Below are positions 1 to 10,488 of a stretch of 64,000 nucleotides of DNA, in pieces. Under the pieces are notes generated by a model, which was given only the letters and a program-made list of their open reading frames with translations, did no database searches and was not told where the DNA came from. Position 1 is the stretch's first letter, and each line of letters opens with the position of its first letter. Made by a program: the position numbers and the translations under genes. The stretch covers positions 442,501-506,500 of the forward strand of contig CANJKZ010000927.1 in NCBI GenBank assembly GCA_947471745.1. Direction: 5' to 3'. The stretch comes from Closterium sp. Naga37s-1 (Eukaryota; Streptophyta; Zygnematophyceae; Desmidiales; Closteriaceae).

Positions 1-24
1 GTCTTGCCTGTCGTCGGCTCGCCT
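1..24 (-). CDS. OEP80: OEP80 exon 5, partial at window edge
   Basis: The acceptor CAG is at 27-25. The first base completes the Thr codon of exon 4 and the frame then reads GEPTTGKT, matching GEPT-GKT in the family. The exon continues outside the window. Confidence 0.75.
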
Positions 25-3018
25 CTGTGGCACGGCAGGGAGGAGGGCAGCGAGGAAAACAGAAAGGACACGATGACTAGACAATGAAGACACACATGGT
101 TCTGGACACATTTTCCTTGTAGCTGGATACATTATATACAACTTGAAGGGAAATCCGCTCAACACTGGAACTCAAGGGAACTTAGTTCTGTGTCTCACGT
201 CTTGCGGTCGCGGAACTTGATGGTGATGTTGTTCACCTCCGCCTCCGCCACCTTCACCCGCACCACCCCATCCGACAGCAGCTCCACGTCCGTTACCTGC
301 CGGTGTGGTGTGGTGCAGTGCGGTGGAGTGCGGTGAAGTGGAGTGGGGTTGGATGGGGTGGGGTGCATGGAGTTGAGGGGAATTGTGGTGCGCGCATGGC
401 CATACACAGACAATAATATTCCACATGCACATGCACACAACATCTCCACATGCACTCACGGGATTGGGTAGGCTCCTAGATAGCCATCCCATCCCATGCA
501 CGCATGGGAGGCGCACACACACTGCACATGCCCGGCTGATCAAGACACAACAATTCCACGTGCTGCCAGAGTCGATTGGCACTCTTTTCATCACCCGAAC
601 GATGAGAAGCAAGGCGAACGGAGAGCATGTGGGAGGAAAGGGGCAAGGCGCACCTGGCCTAAGAGTCCTCGGTCGCTGTACCAGGAGGGGGAAGCGAGGA
701 CGGGGGAGCGAGGAGTGGGAAGAGGGGAGGGGGGAGCGAGGAGTGGGAAGAGGGGAGGGGGGAGCGAGGAGTGGGAAGAGGGGAGGGGGGAGCGAGGAGT
801 GGGAAGAGGGGAGGGGGGAGCGAGGAGTGGGAAGAGGGGAGGGGAGAGCGAGGAGTGGGAAGAGGGGAGGGGGGAGCGAGGAGTGGGAAGAAGGGAGGGG
901 GGAGCGAGGAGTGGGGAGCAGCGGGTGGGGAGCAGGGGGTGGGGAGCAGGGGGTGGGAGCAGGGGGTGGGGAGCAGGGGGTGGGAGCAGGGGGTGGGAGC
1001 AGGGGGTGGGAGCAGGGGGTGGGAGTGGGAGCAGCAGCTGACCTGGCCGAAGAGGCCGCGGTCGCTGTACCAGCCGTTGAGCACATCCAGCACGCCGTTG
1101 AGGCGCTGAATGTTCACCACCTTGCCTGGTGGGAAGGGGGGGGGGAGATGTGGGGGCCGGATGGGGGAGGAGGCGGGTTGCTGGACGTGTGTGGTTCTGT
1201 TGTGTTGTGTGTGCCGGGTGGCAGTGAAACAGTTGATGTATGAGCAATGCACATGCTCGCACATGCGAAGCAAGAGAAGGTGTGTGCGTGGCAAGGCAGA
1301 TGAGCAGCAGTGGACGCAGGTGAAGCAGCAAGAAGTAAAGGTACTGAGTGCCGGTGAGCATGCAGGTCAAGTTAGCAGGTAAGGGATTGGGCGGTCGGGC
1401 GGTGTGTGCATGTGAATGTGAGACTGCAGGTGTTTAAGGGTGGGCGATGGGTGGGCACATGTGAGCATGTGAGCATGAGAGCATGCGAGCATGAGAGCAT
1501 GTGAGCATGAGAGCATGCGAGCATGAGAGAATGTGAGCATGAGAGCATGTGAGCATGTGAGCATGTGAGCATGCGAGTGCGCAGGTCACGGGCATACCGT
1601 ACTCGTCCCGGAAGGCGTCCTCAATGACACGTGTCGGCAGCACATTGGCTCCCATGCACATCAGCCCCTTCATCTCCTGATTCGCCTCCACCTGCCATCA
1701 TGCCACACGGTATGACTCGGTTTGGTACGGAAAAGTATGGTAAGGCACAGTATGGGTGGCATCGTATGGTGGGGATGGTAAGACAAGGGTGAAGTGGAGT
1801 GCAAAGTGGGTGGGAGGATGAGGTTGCAGGGATGAGGAGAAGCAGCGACAAGAACACACTGCCTGCTGCATGGGTCCATGCACGCCTCACGTGCCTCTCA
1901 CGCCTCACGTGCGACGTGCCTCTCACGCCTCACGTGCCTCTCACGCCTCAACAGCAGCTCTGCTCTGCCTGTTGTCCGCCAGCGTCACCCTGCTGCATGG
2001 GTCTGTGTGTACCTAAACACGCACCTGCCCACCCACGCACGCACGCGTGTACCCTGCCTGCGTGATCCACCCAACCCCCCACAAGCCCTCCCACCCAGAC
2101 CCCACCCTCCCCCCCTTTCTCCCCCACACGTGGACGCACCCAGAAGATAAGCCGCACGCCGTCACGTGTGTCCTCCGCAGTCGGAAGGCAGCTGGCGAAG
2201 TACCCAGTGTCGATGATACGATGCACGTCCTCCTGCACCTCGCGCGTCGTCAGCGCCGCGTTGGCCTTGGACACCTTGAGCGCGCCCGCCACCACCTTCA
2301 GCAGCTCCTCGTCCTCCACTTCGCCGCCGTCCTTGTCGCGAATCACTATTTCGCTGATCAGCACGCGCTCCTCCTCCGCCTTTCCCCCGCCTCCGCCGCC
2401 GCCGCCGGCCCCGCCGGGTGCGGCTCCGCGGCTGTCTACTGTCCGCGCGGGGGGTGTGTTGCCTGGGGGCCCGCCGCCGCGGCGTCTGTGCGGCATTCCG
2501 CGGAGGTGCGGAGGGCGCCACTGCTGCGGGGAGGGCGGAGCGGGGGAGTCGTCGTTCGGGGGCGGGGCGAGGGGGAGGGAGAGCGAGGCGAGAGGCAGCG
2601 GCGAGCGGGCGAGCGGGGAGGGGGAGGGGGAGGCTAGGTGGTGCGCGGGGAGTAGTCGGGCGGCGTGCGCCTGAAGGCGGTCCAATATCGCGCCGCCCTT
2701 GCTCGCCAGCCCGTCCATAAAGCCCGCTAAAATAGCATCGCTACGAGCCACTTGCCGTGATTCTAACGAGGAACCGATCGCTTCTATCCGTTGTCCGCTT
2801 ATCGCGAGCCTATTGCCGGCCGCGTCTCCTCCGTCCAGTGCAGGCCTGCCCGCGACCCCCTCTGGCCCGCTCCGCACTCCACGGCGCGCATCGCGCCACG
2901 CATCGCCGAGCCTGTTCGCAGCGCCGCGAAGGCGGGCCGCAACTTCCGATTGAAGTAAGTGAACTCTAGACTGCTGCTCCCCGCCACTGCAGGACGGGAG
3001 GTGAGGTAAGTCGTTCAT
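1..3018 (-). CDS. OEP80: OEP80 (Toc75-V), chloroplast outer-envelope Omp85 protein, 5' half, exons 1-5
   Basis: Plastid outer-envelope BamA/Omp85-family protein that assembles beta-barrel proteins; N-terminal POTRA repeats precede a 16-strand barrel. Exons read on the minus strand are 3018-2140, 1691-1598, 1125-1043, 296-199 and 24-1, all with GT donors and AG acceptors and matching phases. The joined product has a low-complexity Pro/Ser/Ala N-terminus (about residues 1-205). POTRA sequence follows, with [62 protein letters not shown] and [18 protein letters not shown], which closely match land-plant OEP80. The start is the ATG at 3018, the first in the open frame; an upstream 5' exon cannot be excluded. 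Remaining POTRA sequence and the barrel lie beyond the left edge. Identification is by recalled family similarity. Confidence 0.93.
199..296 (-). CDS. OEP80: OEP80 exon 4
   Basis: The exon has 98 nt: 32 codons from [10 protein letters not shown] to FRDRK plus two bases of a Thr codon. The acceptor CAG is at 299-297 and the donor GTGAGA starts at 198. VAEAEVNNI is a signature stretch of the family. Confidence 0.92.
652..684 (-). pseudogene. duplicated 3' end of OEP80 exon 3 with its donor site, inside intron 3
   Basis: A 33-bp copy of the exon 3 end plus the GT of its donor (original 1041-1073), with three differences, reads [10 protein letters not shown] then GTGCGC. It has no acceptor of its own. 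It marks the far side of the intron 3 minisatellite, so it probably arose when the exon end and the repeat seed were duplicated together. Confidence 0.8.
697..916. repeat. 28-bp G-rich minisatellite in OEP80 intron 3
   Basis: About eight near-identical copies of a 28-bp unit built on GCGAGGAGTGGGAAGAGG; successive GCGAGGA starts fall at 708, 736 and 764. It is purine-rich on the plus strand and polypyrimidine on the transcript strand. Because 28 is not a multiple of 3, all minus-strand frames stay open through it, producing spurious Pro/Leu/Ser-rich ORFs. Confidence 0.92.
917..1034. repeat. 14-15-bp G-rich tandem repeat next to the exon 3 donor
   Basis: About eight copies of GTGGGAGCAGGGG variants, ending 8 bp before the exon 3 donor. 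Dense GGG/GGGGG runs give G-quadruplex potential on the non-template strand. Confidence 0.88.
1043..1125 (-). CDS. OEP80: OEP80 exon 3
   Basis: The exon has 83 nt: two bases finishing Gly, then 27 codons from [10 protein letters not shown] to GLFGQ. The acceptor is CAG at 1128-1126 and the donor GTCAGC starts at 1042. It is followed immediately by a long C/T-rich minisatellite in intron 3. Confidence 0.9.
1461..1577. repeat. octamer tandem repeat in OEP80 intron 2
   Basis: About 14 copies of an 8-bp unit GNGAGCAT (variants GTGAGCAT, GAGAGCAT, GCGAGCAT). It ends about 20 bp from the exon 2 donor on the transcribed strand and explains the MLTCSHA-type minus-strand ORFs. Confidence 0.93.
1598..1691 (-). 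CDS. OEP80: OEP80 exon 2
   Basis: The exon has 94 nt: 31 codons starting VEANQEMKG plus one base (phase 1). The acceptor is CAG at 1694-1692 and the donor GTATGC starts at 1597. The peptide ends in AFRDEY and the split Gly codon completes with exon 3 to give YGKVVNI, as in plant OEP80. Confidence 0.9.
2140..3018 (-). CDS. OEP80: OEP80 exon 1: start, presequence region and first POTRA
   Basis: The exon has 293 codons from the ATG at 3018 to TTC-TGG, followed by the GTGCGT donor at 2139. Residues 1-200 are low complexity (Pro/Ser/Ala-rich, then a run of nine Gly), as expected of a poorly conserved plastid-targeted N-terminus. The last 85 or so residues are the conserved first POTRA. Read-through past the donor stays open to 1948 but loses family similarity at once, which supports the splice call. 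Confidence 0.88.
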
Positions 3019-3237
3019 AGTGGTGAGAGCAGTGACGGAGTGCGATCAAGCGGGAAGTGCGAGGAAAACCTTTCAGCTGATCCCGATGTGAAACCCGTTC
3101 ACGTTACAAGACTCCCTGTTGGAGGGAGCTTTGAATCGCGCCGCATCGTAACACGATCACCAGCAGGAAAAACGACTATTTCCCGTCTACAGTGGTATTA
3201 AACACCAAACCTAAACCTAAAACGTGATCAAATTAAT
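3019..3237 (-). promoter_or_regulatory. 5' flank of OEP80, probable promoter and 5' UTR
   Basis: This 219-bp stretch lies between the OEP80 ATG and the first LTR and has no ORF of its own. It includes a telobox-like AAACCTAAACCTAAAAC at about 3207-3223. No unambiguous TATA box is seen, so the promoter assignment rests on position only. Confidence 0.35.
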
Positions 3238-3557
3238 TCTCTTAGAGAATTTTCCAGCAATCCTTACCCTGTTCTTCGACATCGCGCACAGCAGCAGCCG
3301 TTGTTCGACCATTACTGTTAACGGAGCTTCGCCAACTTTGCGCGCATTGTTTTACCAAACGATGCACCGCTGGCCTGGCCGATTCGGCCTTCACTTCAAG
3401 ACTAGCCCGAACCTCGATGCCAGCCTAGCACCAGCTAGCTCGCAGGCACTGCGTAACCGTTGCATGTTTCTGCATATAAGTATTTGCTCATGCCTTCGCT
3501 CATACTTTGTACTTGTTTGACACATAGTGCAATCCTCGTTCCATTGCAACCGTAACA
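3238..3557 (+). mobile_element. solo gypsy LTR, type X (X1)
   Basis: Similar along its length to the LTR of X3 (56095-56424) and, inverted, to X2 (22332-22639). Shared landmarks are a degenerate TTTTCC..CCTTAC start, the GCATATAAG / CTCATGCCTTCGCTCA stretch, TAGTGCAATCCTCGTT, and the CGTAACA end. No primer-binding site or gag follows. The borders, especially the left one, are approximate. Confidence 0.7.
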
Positions 3558-3617
3558 ACTACTAACCTTACGCACGTAAAGAATAATAATAATAATAATA
3601 AAATCGCAAATATACTA
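3558..3617. repeat. (AAT)n microsatellite between two LTRs
   Basis: About seven AAT units at 3582-3602, set between the solo X1 LTR and the start of LTR Y1. It is simple sequence with no coding content. Confidence 0.8.
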
Positions 3618-3750
3618 TAAAGAGTTTTCCCGAATTCCTTATCGGACTTGACTGCTACGCGTACAGCCCGATTTTCGGACTCTGCACGTTCGGCCGACGT
3701 CAACGATGCCGAGGCTCCTCGCGCCGCATTTGTCTTTCCGATCGCCAAAC
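3618..3750 (+). repeat. LTR Y1, left part
   Basis: Aligns to Y2 from AATTCC..TTAT through GACTGC-CGCGTACA and stops at CAAAC, the target site of copia A. The LTR resumes at 10632. Confidence 0.7.
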
Positions 3751-3880
3751 TGTCAGAATCCACTGTGCAGGAATGAATGAACTATGAATGAGTTGGGTAC
3801 AAGTACTGACCCTAAAGTGTTGTACCCCTTGTAGTCTAACCCACTATAGCCTAGAGAGAATACAAACATACAGTTTGACA
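3751..3880 (-). repeat. copia A 3' LTR
   Basis: The 130-bp copy matches 10502-10631 with four substitutions. The element strand carries the core CTATAGTGGGTTAG..GGGGTACAACAC shared in part with the C, D and F LTRs. Confidence 0.95.
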
Positions 3881-3891
3881 CACCCCCATAG
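3881..3891 (-). other. copia A polypurine tract
   Basis: The element strand reads CTATGGGGGTG immediately before the 3' LTR. The same ATGGGGGTG tract precedes the 3' LTRs of C, D and F1. Confidence 0.85.
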
Positions 3892-4219
3892 GCTAAGTGG
3901 GAGAGAGCAAACACAACAGGCGGTCACAAGACCAGTCAAGCAAGAGAACAAGCAAAGCAAAGCTCAAGGTGGATCTCAACGACACCACACAATCTGAGCA
4001 CAAGCAAGCGGCCACAAGGCCAGTTCACATGCAGAGTTTTAATAGCAAGGCAATACACTGATCACAACCTAGCAAGAGTAAACAAGCACGTATGAAGATA
4101 TATATCAGTGTACAACAAGAGCAAGTAAAGCAACCTGCAGGTGAGGAAGAGTGGGCACAAGCCCAAGAGCAGTGCAGATACGCTGATGATCACCAGACCC
4201 AAGGGCCTTGGTGAAGACA

Positions 4220-5608
4220 TCAGCAGTGTTGGCCCGAGAGGCCACGTAAGCAAGGCGCAGCTGACCACGCTACTGCAGCTCCCGAGCAAGAAAGTAATGA
4301 AGAGCAATGTGCTTCGTTCTGTGCTCCAGTCTCTGCACCCGGCACAAGGCACGCATTCCCTGGTTGTCGACGTACAGAATTGGAGGAGAACGAGGCCGCT
4401 CCCCCAAGTCGGTCAGCTGGTAGGTCAGCCAGCGTAGCTCCTGTGCAGCCAGGGCCCAGCGTAGATCTCGGCCTCACAGCTGGAACCAAGCACAGAAGAA
4501 GAACGAGTGGACCTCCAAGAGACAGAACCAGAGCCAAGACTGAAGGTGTAACCCTGTGACGAACGCTGGGTCGCCTGGTTTTCGGCCCAACGGAATGTCC
4601 TCTGATTACCACTGAACCCCGTCCTCCAAGCACGAGCCCCATGCCCGATGTACTGCACAAGTAACGCAGTACCCTCTTCGCAGCATCAAAGTCCACCTTT
4701 CGGTGTCTACCAAGTGCCACGTAGCAAGCCAAGAGGTTGAGAGGGGCTGCGAGGTCAGGTCGTATGCATGTCATCAGGTACATGAGGCAACCCACAAGCT
4801 CTGGGTACGGACCACTCGGCTATACGGACTCGTCCGAAGGTGGAGCTAAGAGCGAGTGACCGATAGACAGAGGAGTGGGCTGTGGCGAGGAGCACTGGAA
4901 GCCAAAGCGCTGGAGGACATGGTGCACCATGTGTGACTGAGTTAGGGTGATGGTGCACCGTGCTCTGTCCCGGGTGGTCTGCAAGCCAAGATAGCTACGC
5001 AACTCACCCAGGTCAGTGCAGGTGTGTCTTTCCTGCAGCTCCGCCTTCACTAGGGCCAGCGCCTCCGTGTCTGCAGTAGCAAAAACCAAGTCGTCGACGT
5101 ACACGAGGACGTAGAATGGCGGCAGGGTAGTGTCGGTGCGCAGAAACATTGACGGGTCAGCAATCGAAGGAGCAAACCTAAGAGCCGCAAGTGTCGTCCT
5201 TAGTGTGTCGTGCCACTCGCAAGGTGCCTGACGGAGGACGTATGCTGGTCGCCGAAGGCTCCACTGGGTACCCTCAGGAAACGACCCAGTGAAGCCAGGT
5301 GGATGGCGCAGCCAGATGGCCTCGTGAAGGCTGCCCTACAAGAAAGCTGTGGAGAAGTCGAGGGAGTGCAGCTCGTAGTCACGCTGAGCTGCAACATGTA
5401 GCAACACCCGAAGAGTGGCCATCTTCGGGGTGGGGGAGAAGGTTCAAAAGAAGTCGACCCCCTCACGCTGTCTGAAGCCTCGAGCAACGTAACGTGCCTT
5501 GAAGGTTGGCGGAGAACCCGGCGGCCGCTTCACCCTGAAGATTCACATGCCATTGACGATGTTCGCCCCAGGTGGGGGAACCTCGTCGACGTAGGTGCCT
5601 GTGGACTT
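4220..5608 (-). pseudogene. copia A reverse transcriptase/RNase H, broken
   Basis: Pieces in several frames correspond in order to copia RT (GFSQ-type fingers near 5500, SLREAIWLRHPPGFTG-like region near 5300, intact catalytic YVDD in YVLVYVDDLVFAT near 5100), the RDRARCTITLTQSHM region, and the CLMYLMTCIRPDLA and RVLRYLCSTSGMG regions near 4700. RNase H follows at 4660-4230. At least three frameshifts and a TGA near 5540 (TGG in D) separate them, so no functional polymerase is made. The D copy (53760-55176) is the best guide to reading order. Confidence 0.85.
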
Positions 5609-7585
5609 TCAGGAAGCCATCTCTGCGTCCATGGCTGTCTGCCACTGAGAGGAGTACTTACCCGAGATCGCCTCTCTGTAAGAGCGCGGGGTGGGGATGT
5701 CAAGTGCATCCGGATCTCCCTCTGGGGCAAGCAGCATGGTCGCGAGATGAGGTGCAGCGGCCGCAAGACACTCCAGCTCCTCCTCCCTATCCTCAAGAAC
5801 GTCACAACCAAGGGTAACCTCACCGCCGACGGACGGAGGACAGACAGACTCAGACTCAGTAACAAGAATCGCGACGTAGTCGAGAAGACTCCTAGCTTCA
5901 AAGTCGACCAGCTCAGTGACTAGGGCAAACGCAGCAGTAGACTCACAGTCAAGGTCAGTGACGACAGTAGCGAGGAGATGGGTGACAGTAGGACTGGCAG
6001 CACGAGCAAGGTCGGACTCAAGGTCAGGAACATGCGGAAGAGAGGACGCGGGAGGCTCAGGCAGGACAACACGCTGTGGAACAAAGGAAGGACGAAGTGC
6101 CATACTGTAAGTGCCTGGGACAGCAGGAGAACGAGGACAGGCGACACGACGAGCACGAACAGGTGTGGAAGCACGAGTCTCAGGCTCACGATGCTCAGTC
6201 AGGGACTCAGTCACCTCAGTGTGAGGAGTAGGAGAAAGTAGCGGGGAGCCAGGCAGTAGCTGTGGCTGAGACTGGTCTGTCGGTGGACACAGGAGAGGTG
6301 GAGTAAGGCCAGTGGAAGACGGGAGACTAAGAATCTGGCGAAGGACCAAGTCAGGCGGCGGCAGGGACGACTGTGGCTGTGGGTAGAAAAACGGTCGGAG
6401 CGGGGCAGTACCAGCAGCTCCAGGTCCTCCAGAACCAGCAGCACGAGCACCTCCAGCACCAGCAGCACCACGAGCTCCGGCAACGCCAGCACCTCTAGCA
6501 CCAGCAGTACCTCCAGCACCTCCTGTGCCAGCAGCTCCGGCAGCACCTCCAGTACCTCTAACACCAGCAGCACCACCTACTCCGGCAGCTCCAGCACCTC
6601 TAGTGCGTGCACCTCCAGGATCTGCAGCTCCAGCAGCTCCAGCACCTCCAGTACCCCCAGCAGCACCTCCAGCACCTCCAGCACCAGCAGCACCACCAGC
6701 TCCGGCAGCTCCACCACCTCCAGTACGAGCACCTCCAGGACTAGCAGCTTCAGTACCTCCAGTACCTCCAGCTCCAGCGCCTCCAGCACCGGCAGCACCT
6801 CCAGCACCTCCAACACCAACAGCACCAGCACCTCCAGTGCCAGCAGCTCCAGCACCTCCAGCAGCAGCTGGACCTCCAGGAATAGCAGCTCCAGCACCTT
6901 CAACACCAGCAGCACCTCCAGGACTAGTAGCTCCGGCACCTCCAGCACGAGCAGCACCTCCAGCACCTCCAAGACTAGCAGCTCTAGTACCTCCAGCACT
7001 TCCAGCAGTACCTACAGTACCTCCAACACTAGCAGTACCTACAGGCCTAGCAGCTCCAGCACCAGCAGGACCGTACCCTCCACCACCAGGACTGCCTCGC
7101 CGAACGATCCACGCATGAATCGCCTGCGGCAAGAGCGTCTCAAGTAGATTAGGCTGCGGTGGCTGTCCAGCTCCAAAACCTCTAGCAGGGTCACCCACAG
7201 CTCCCCCGCCACTAGGACTCGCAGCACCCCCAGAGTCAGCACTCCCACTCGCAGCACCCCTAGAACCAGCACCCCCAGTCACAGCACTCCCAGTCGCAGC
7301 ACCCCCCAGAACCAGCACCCCCAGTCGCAGCACCCCCAGAACCTCACCCTCTGTCTCAGCACCCCTAGGCCCAGCACCAGCAGTCTCACCTCCAGAGTCC
7401 ACAGCAGCAGGCTGCGGAGGCGGCAAAGACAGCCGAGGTGGAAAACCAGGGGGGGTATCCAAGCGTGGAGAGCGGCGAGTGGCCGCTGTGTCGTTAGCGG
7501 TGGGGTCACCCCCCTCAGCTGGGCCAAAGGAGTCAGAAGAGATCTCCAAAGGCTTAGCCAAAGGGGGTGGATTTACCTGAGACAC
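5609..7585 (-). pseudogene. copia A Gly/Ala-rich linker and RT N-terminus
   Basis: An open stretch of 658 codons. It begins after integrase with MSQVNPPPLAKP, passes a VIRRGSPGGGG-like WIVRRGSPGGGGYG module, then about 240 residues of GAGGAGG/GTGGAG repeats (about 7090-6420), then PFFYPQPQ and a serine/proline stretch. It ends in the start of copia RT (SYREAISGKYSSQWQTAMDAEMAS). The TGA at 5611-5609 replaces the TGG present in copia C; D has the same TGA. The Gly/Ala block resembles silk or elastin only in composition. Confidence 0.8.
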
Positions 7586-9383
7586 ACCTGAGGGAGCAGG
7601 ACCCTGTGGGGGGAGGGGGTCTACCGGGGGGGACTGGTACCAAGAAAAGAGGCGCTAGGGGGACCGGTTGGGACGGGTGCGGGTGTAGCCTATAGAAATA
7701 GACAGACTCGTGAAAGGTGATGTCCTGGGAGGAGAAGACTCGACGCGAGCACAGGTGGTAGAACTGCCACGGTGGGGCGTCAGTGGGGAAGCTAAGGAAG
7801 ACGCAGCGGAGAGTGCGAGGGGAGAGCTTGCTCGCTTTGGCATCGCGAACAAGGGAGAGCGCGCCCCAGACCCGAAACACCGAAGCATCGCCAACCTTTC
7901 CCGTCCATCAGAGTGTGGACGAGGTCTCTGGCTTAGAGACACGGGGCCAGAGGTTGAGCTGATGCGCAGCGTATCGGACCGCAAACGGCCACAGAAAATG
8001 GGGAGCAGCCGCATGGACCATGGAGGTACGAGCAACCTCCATGATCAAGCCAATGCGACGCTCAGCAATCCCATTTTGCTGAGGAGAGGCCGGAAGCGTG
8101 AACGACTGGTGGATGCCCTCGTCTCGATAGAACTCTGCAAGGAGGTCAGAAGAGAACTCACCGCCCCTGTCAGAGTGCAGATGCAGGACTGGGAAGTCCC
8201 GACGAAACCGCTCGCGCAGCTGGCGACGAGTAGCACGGATCCAGGGGATCAAAACACCGCTGACGTCTGCCTTGCGCCGCAAGGGGAAGATAGTGGTGTA
8301 GCGTGTGTAGTCGTCAACAACCAGCAGGAAGTAGCGCTCGTGGTCCGTCCCACCGATGAGGGCCGGGCCCCAAACGTACATGTGGAGAGTCTGCAGAGGA
8401 GCAGTGGTCGGAGGAAACTCGGAGGAGTGAGGAGCGGCGCGCTGCCGCCCCTCGACGCAGGGAAGGCACGGCGGGGCAGGCGAGCGCGGGAGGGAGGGCA
8501 GAGACCTGGGAAGGCCAAAGACAAGGAGGCGGGAGTGCATGCTGCGGAGACGCGGCAGCGAGGGGTGACCCAGGCGGTGGTGCCAGAGGAGAGTCTGGTG
8601 AGAGAGTACCCGACACGAGCAAGACGCTGCAAGCTGACCAGACTCAAACACCCAACTCGACGCAGCCACCTGACCTGACTCAGCCACCTGTGCAGACGCC
8701 GTGGTCAGTGTGTACAAACCGGACCTAGGCTGACGAGTGAAGGTAGCAAGGTGACGGCCAGTCCGTGAGCACTTACAGATTGCCACACGCTGTCCTCCAG
8801 GAATGAAGGTGTCAACTAATTCATCTTGAAGAATTGCGTTGCTTAACAAGTTCGTGGAGAACGCAGGGAGGTGGAGACTTGAGAGGGACCTGGAGGGGGC
8901 TGCCGGACACGTGGAGGCTCGCGCAACTACTGGGCCCCCAGTGGGGTCAGCCAGTGAGACTGGGACAGGTGCTGCGAGTGGTGTGATTGTGGTGCAATCA
9001 CGAAAGAAGCAACGTGATGCGCCTGAGTCAAGTGTGAAAGTGTGCAAGGCCTCAGCTGAGGCAGGACGTGTGGTAGTAGATGCACTAGTACCTAGAGCGT
9101 CAGCAGACTCACGAGCACCTTGAGCTGCAGCAGACTCACCAGCACCTGGAGCGGCAGCAGAATCACTAGAACCGAGAGCAGCAGCCTCTACATGACCAGG
9201 GACGCATCGCTTAGAAGCACAGTCACGAGGTCGCTGAGGCCACATAAAACCAAAACCTCCACCACCAGGACTGCCTCGCTGAATAACCCACTCACGAAGC
9301 TTCTGAGGGGTGGGGTCGTCCGGGAGAGGTAGTGACCGCTGCTGTCCATCCCTAGCCGCTGCAACTGCCGTGATAGTGGCCAT
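7554..9383 (-). pseudogene. copia A protease and integrase
   Basis: Reads protease (LDSGAS), GAG-pre-integrase (HHRLGHPS), then integrase core. Of the catalytic triad, the first Asp is replaced by Tyr (LHMYVWGP where D has LHMDVWGP), while LHSDRGGEF and the Glu of NGIAERR are kept. The main frame runs 9383-7908. A frameshift near 7890 moves the integrase C-terminal part (FRVWGALSLV) into another frame ending at 7554. The N-terminal part of this ORF (PQKLREWVIQRGSPGGGG) is the end of Gag. Confidence 0.87.
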
Positions 9384-9727
9384 GACAGGCAGTGACGGTC
9401 AGTAGTAGGTCCAGCACCTCCAGCACAAGCAGCAGCTCCAGTACTCCCAGCCGCACCTCCACTAGCAGTGGCAGTAGCACAAGCAGCAGAAGCACCATTA
9501 GCAGCAGCAGGGTGGCTCGGTGGGGCTGGGCGGCGGCACCTCCAGCACTCCCAGCAGCACCTCCACCAGCAGCAGCAGTAGCACGAGCAGAAGCAACAAC
9601 AGTAGTAGCAGGAGGGAGGCTCGGGCTGGGCGGCGCGGCTCGGCCTAGGCAGCGCTGCTCAGCAAGGCACATCGCAGCATTAGCAACCTGTGCAGCAGCA
9701 GCGCGCTGGGCAGCAGGGCGCACTGGC

Positions 9728-9728
<1 letters not shown>
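9352..9728 (-). pseudogene. copia A Gag remnant, Gly/Ala-rich
   Basis: Corresponds by position to the Gly-rich C-terminal Gag of copia D, in shifted frames (AAAGGGAAGSAGGAAA, then Leu-rich shadow frames). The conserved N-terminal Gag (VDDLQLFLQCDS..) of C and D is not found anywhere in A. Confidence 0.55.

Positions 9729-9762
<34 letters not shown>
9729..9762 (-). other. 34-nt poly(T) (poly(A) on the element strand) at the gag deletion junction
   Basis: An uninterrupted run of 34 T separates the GC-rich leader repeats from the Gag remnant. No other copia element here has a homopolymer at this place. Confidence 0.95.
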
Positions 9763-9763
<1 letters not shown>

Positions 9764-10488
9764 ATTATTTAGGGTTGCGGGGCGTGCTGGCGCGCTTCGC
9801 GGTGGGGCACGCTGGCGCGCTAGGCTGCGGGGCGCGCTGGCACACTTAGCAGTGGGGCGCGCTGGCGCGCTGGGCTGCGGGGCGCACTGGCGCGCTAAGC
9901 TGCGGGGCGCGCTGGCGTGCTTAGCAGCGCGGCGCGCTGGCGCGCTGGCCTGAAGGGCGTGCTGGCGCGTTTAGGGCTGCGGGGCGCGCTGGGCTGTGGG
10001 GCTGCTCGCGGGCAGAAGCGGCGCGCAGGGCAGGGGCTGCTTTCGGGCAGCAGGGGCGCTCGGGTCAGGGGCTGCTCACGGGCAGCAGTGGCGCGCGGGG
10101 CAAGGGCTGCTCGCGGGCAGAAGGGGCGCGCAGGGCAGGGGCTGCTCGCGGGCAGCAGGGGCGCTCTGGTCAGGGGCTGCTCGAGGGCAGCAGTGGCGCG
10201 CGGGGCAGGGGCTGCTCGCGTGCAGCAGGGGCGCTCGGGGCAGGGGCTGCTCGCGGGCAGCAAGGGCGCGTGGGGCAGGGGCTGCTCGCGGGCAGCAGGG
10301 GCGCGCAGGGCAGGAGCTGCTCGCGGGCAGCAGGGGCGCGCGCGATAGCAGGGCAGCGCGCTAGGGCAGGTAGTGCGAGTAGCTGCAGGGCAGTGTGACA
10401 CTGTGCGAGAGGGCCGGACAGCGCAAGGGCGCTTCGGGCAGGAACTAGCGGAATGATCGGTGGGCCCTAAAAACCTAGCAGGTTTCCT
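9763..10488 (-). repeat. copia A GC-rich leader with tandem repeats
   Basis: Lies between PBS and gag. The part at 9780-9990 repeats GGGCGCGCTGGCGCGCT-type units; 10000-10340 has about ten 33-36-bp units containing GGGCTGCTCGCGGGCAG. Long ORFs here on both strands are composition artefacts. Confidence 0.85.

Noticed and set aside
172..1370. Several long minus-strand and plus-strand ORFs (up to 304 aa) around the intron 3 arrays
   Set aside because: Low-complexity reading of the 28-bp and 14-15-bp repeats; exons 3 and 4 of OEP80 explain the only conserved parts.
697..1577. Possible CRISPR-like array
   Set aside because: Units are contiguous with no unique spacers, and the locus is an intron of a nuclear plant gene.
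3207..3223. Interstitial telomere repeat
   Set aside because: Only about two AAACCTA-like units; recorded at most as a telobox-like word.
9895..10401. ORFs in GC-rich repeats on both strands (ARGQQGRAGQGLL type)
   Set aside because: Frame-independent tandem repeat of the copia A leader with no family similarity.
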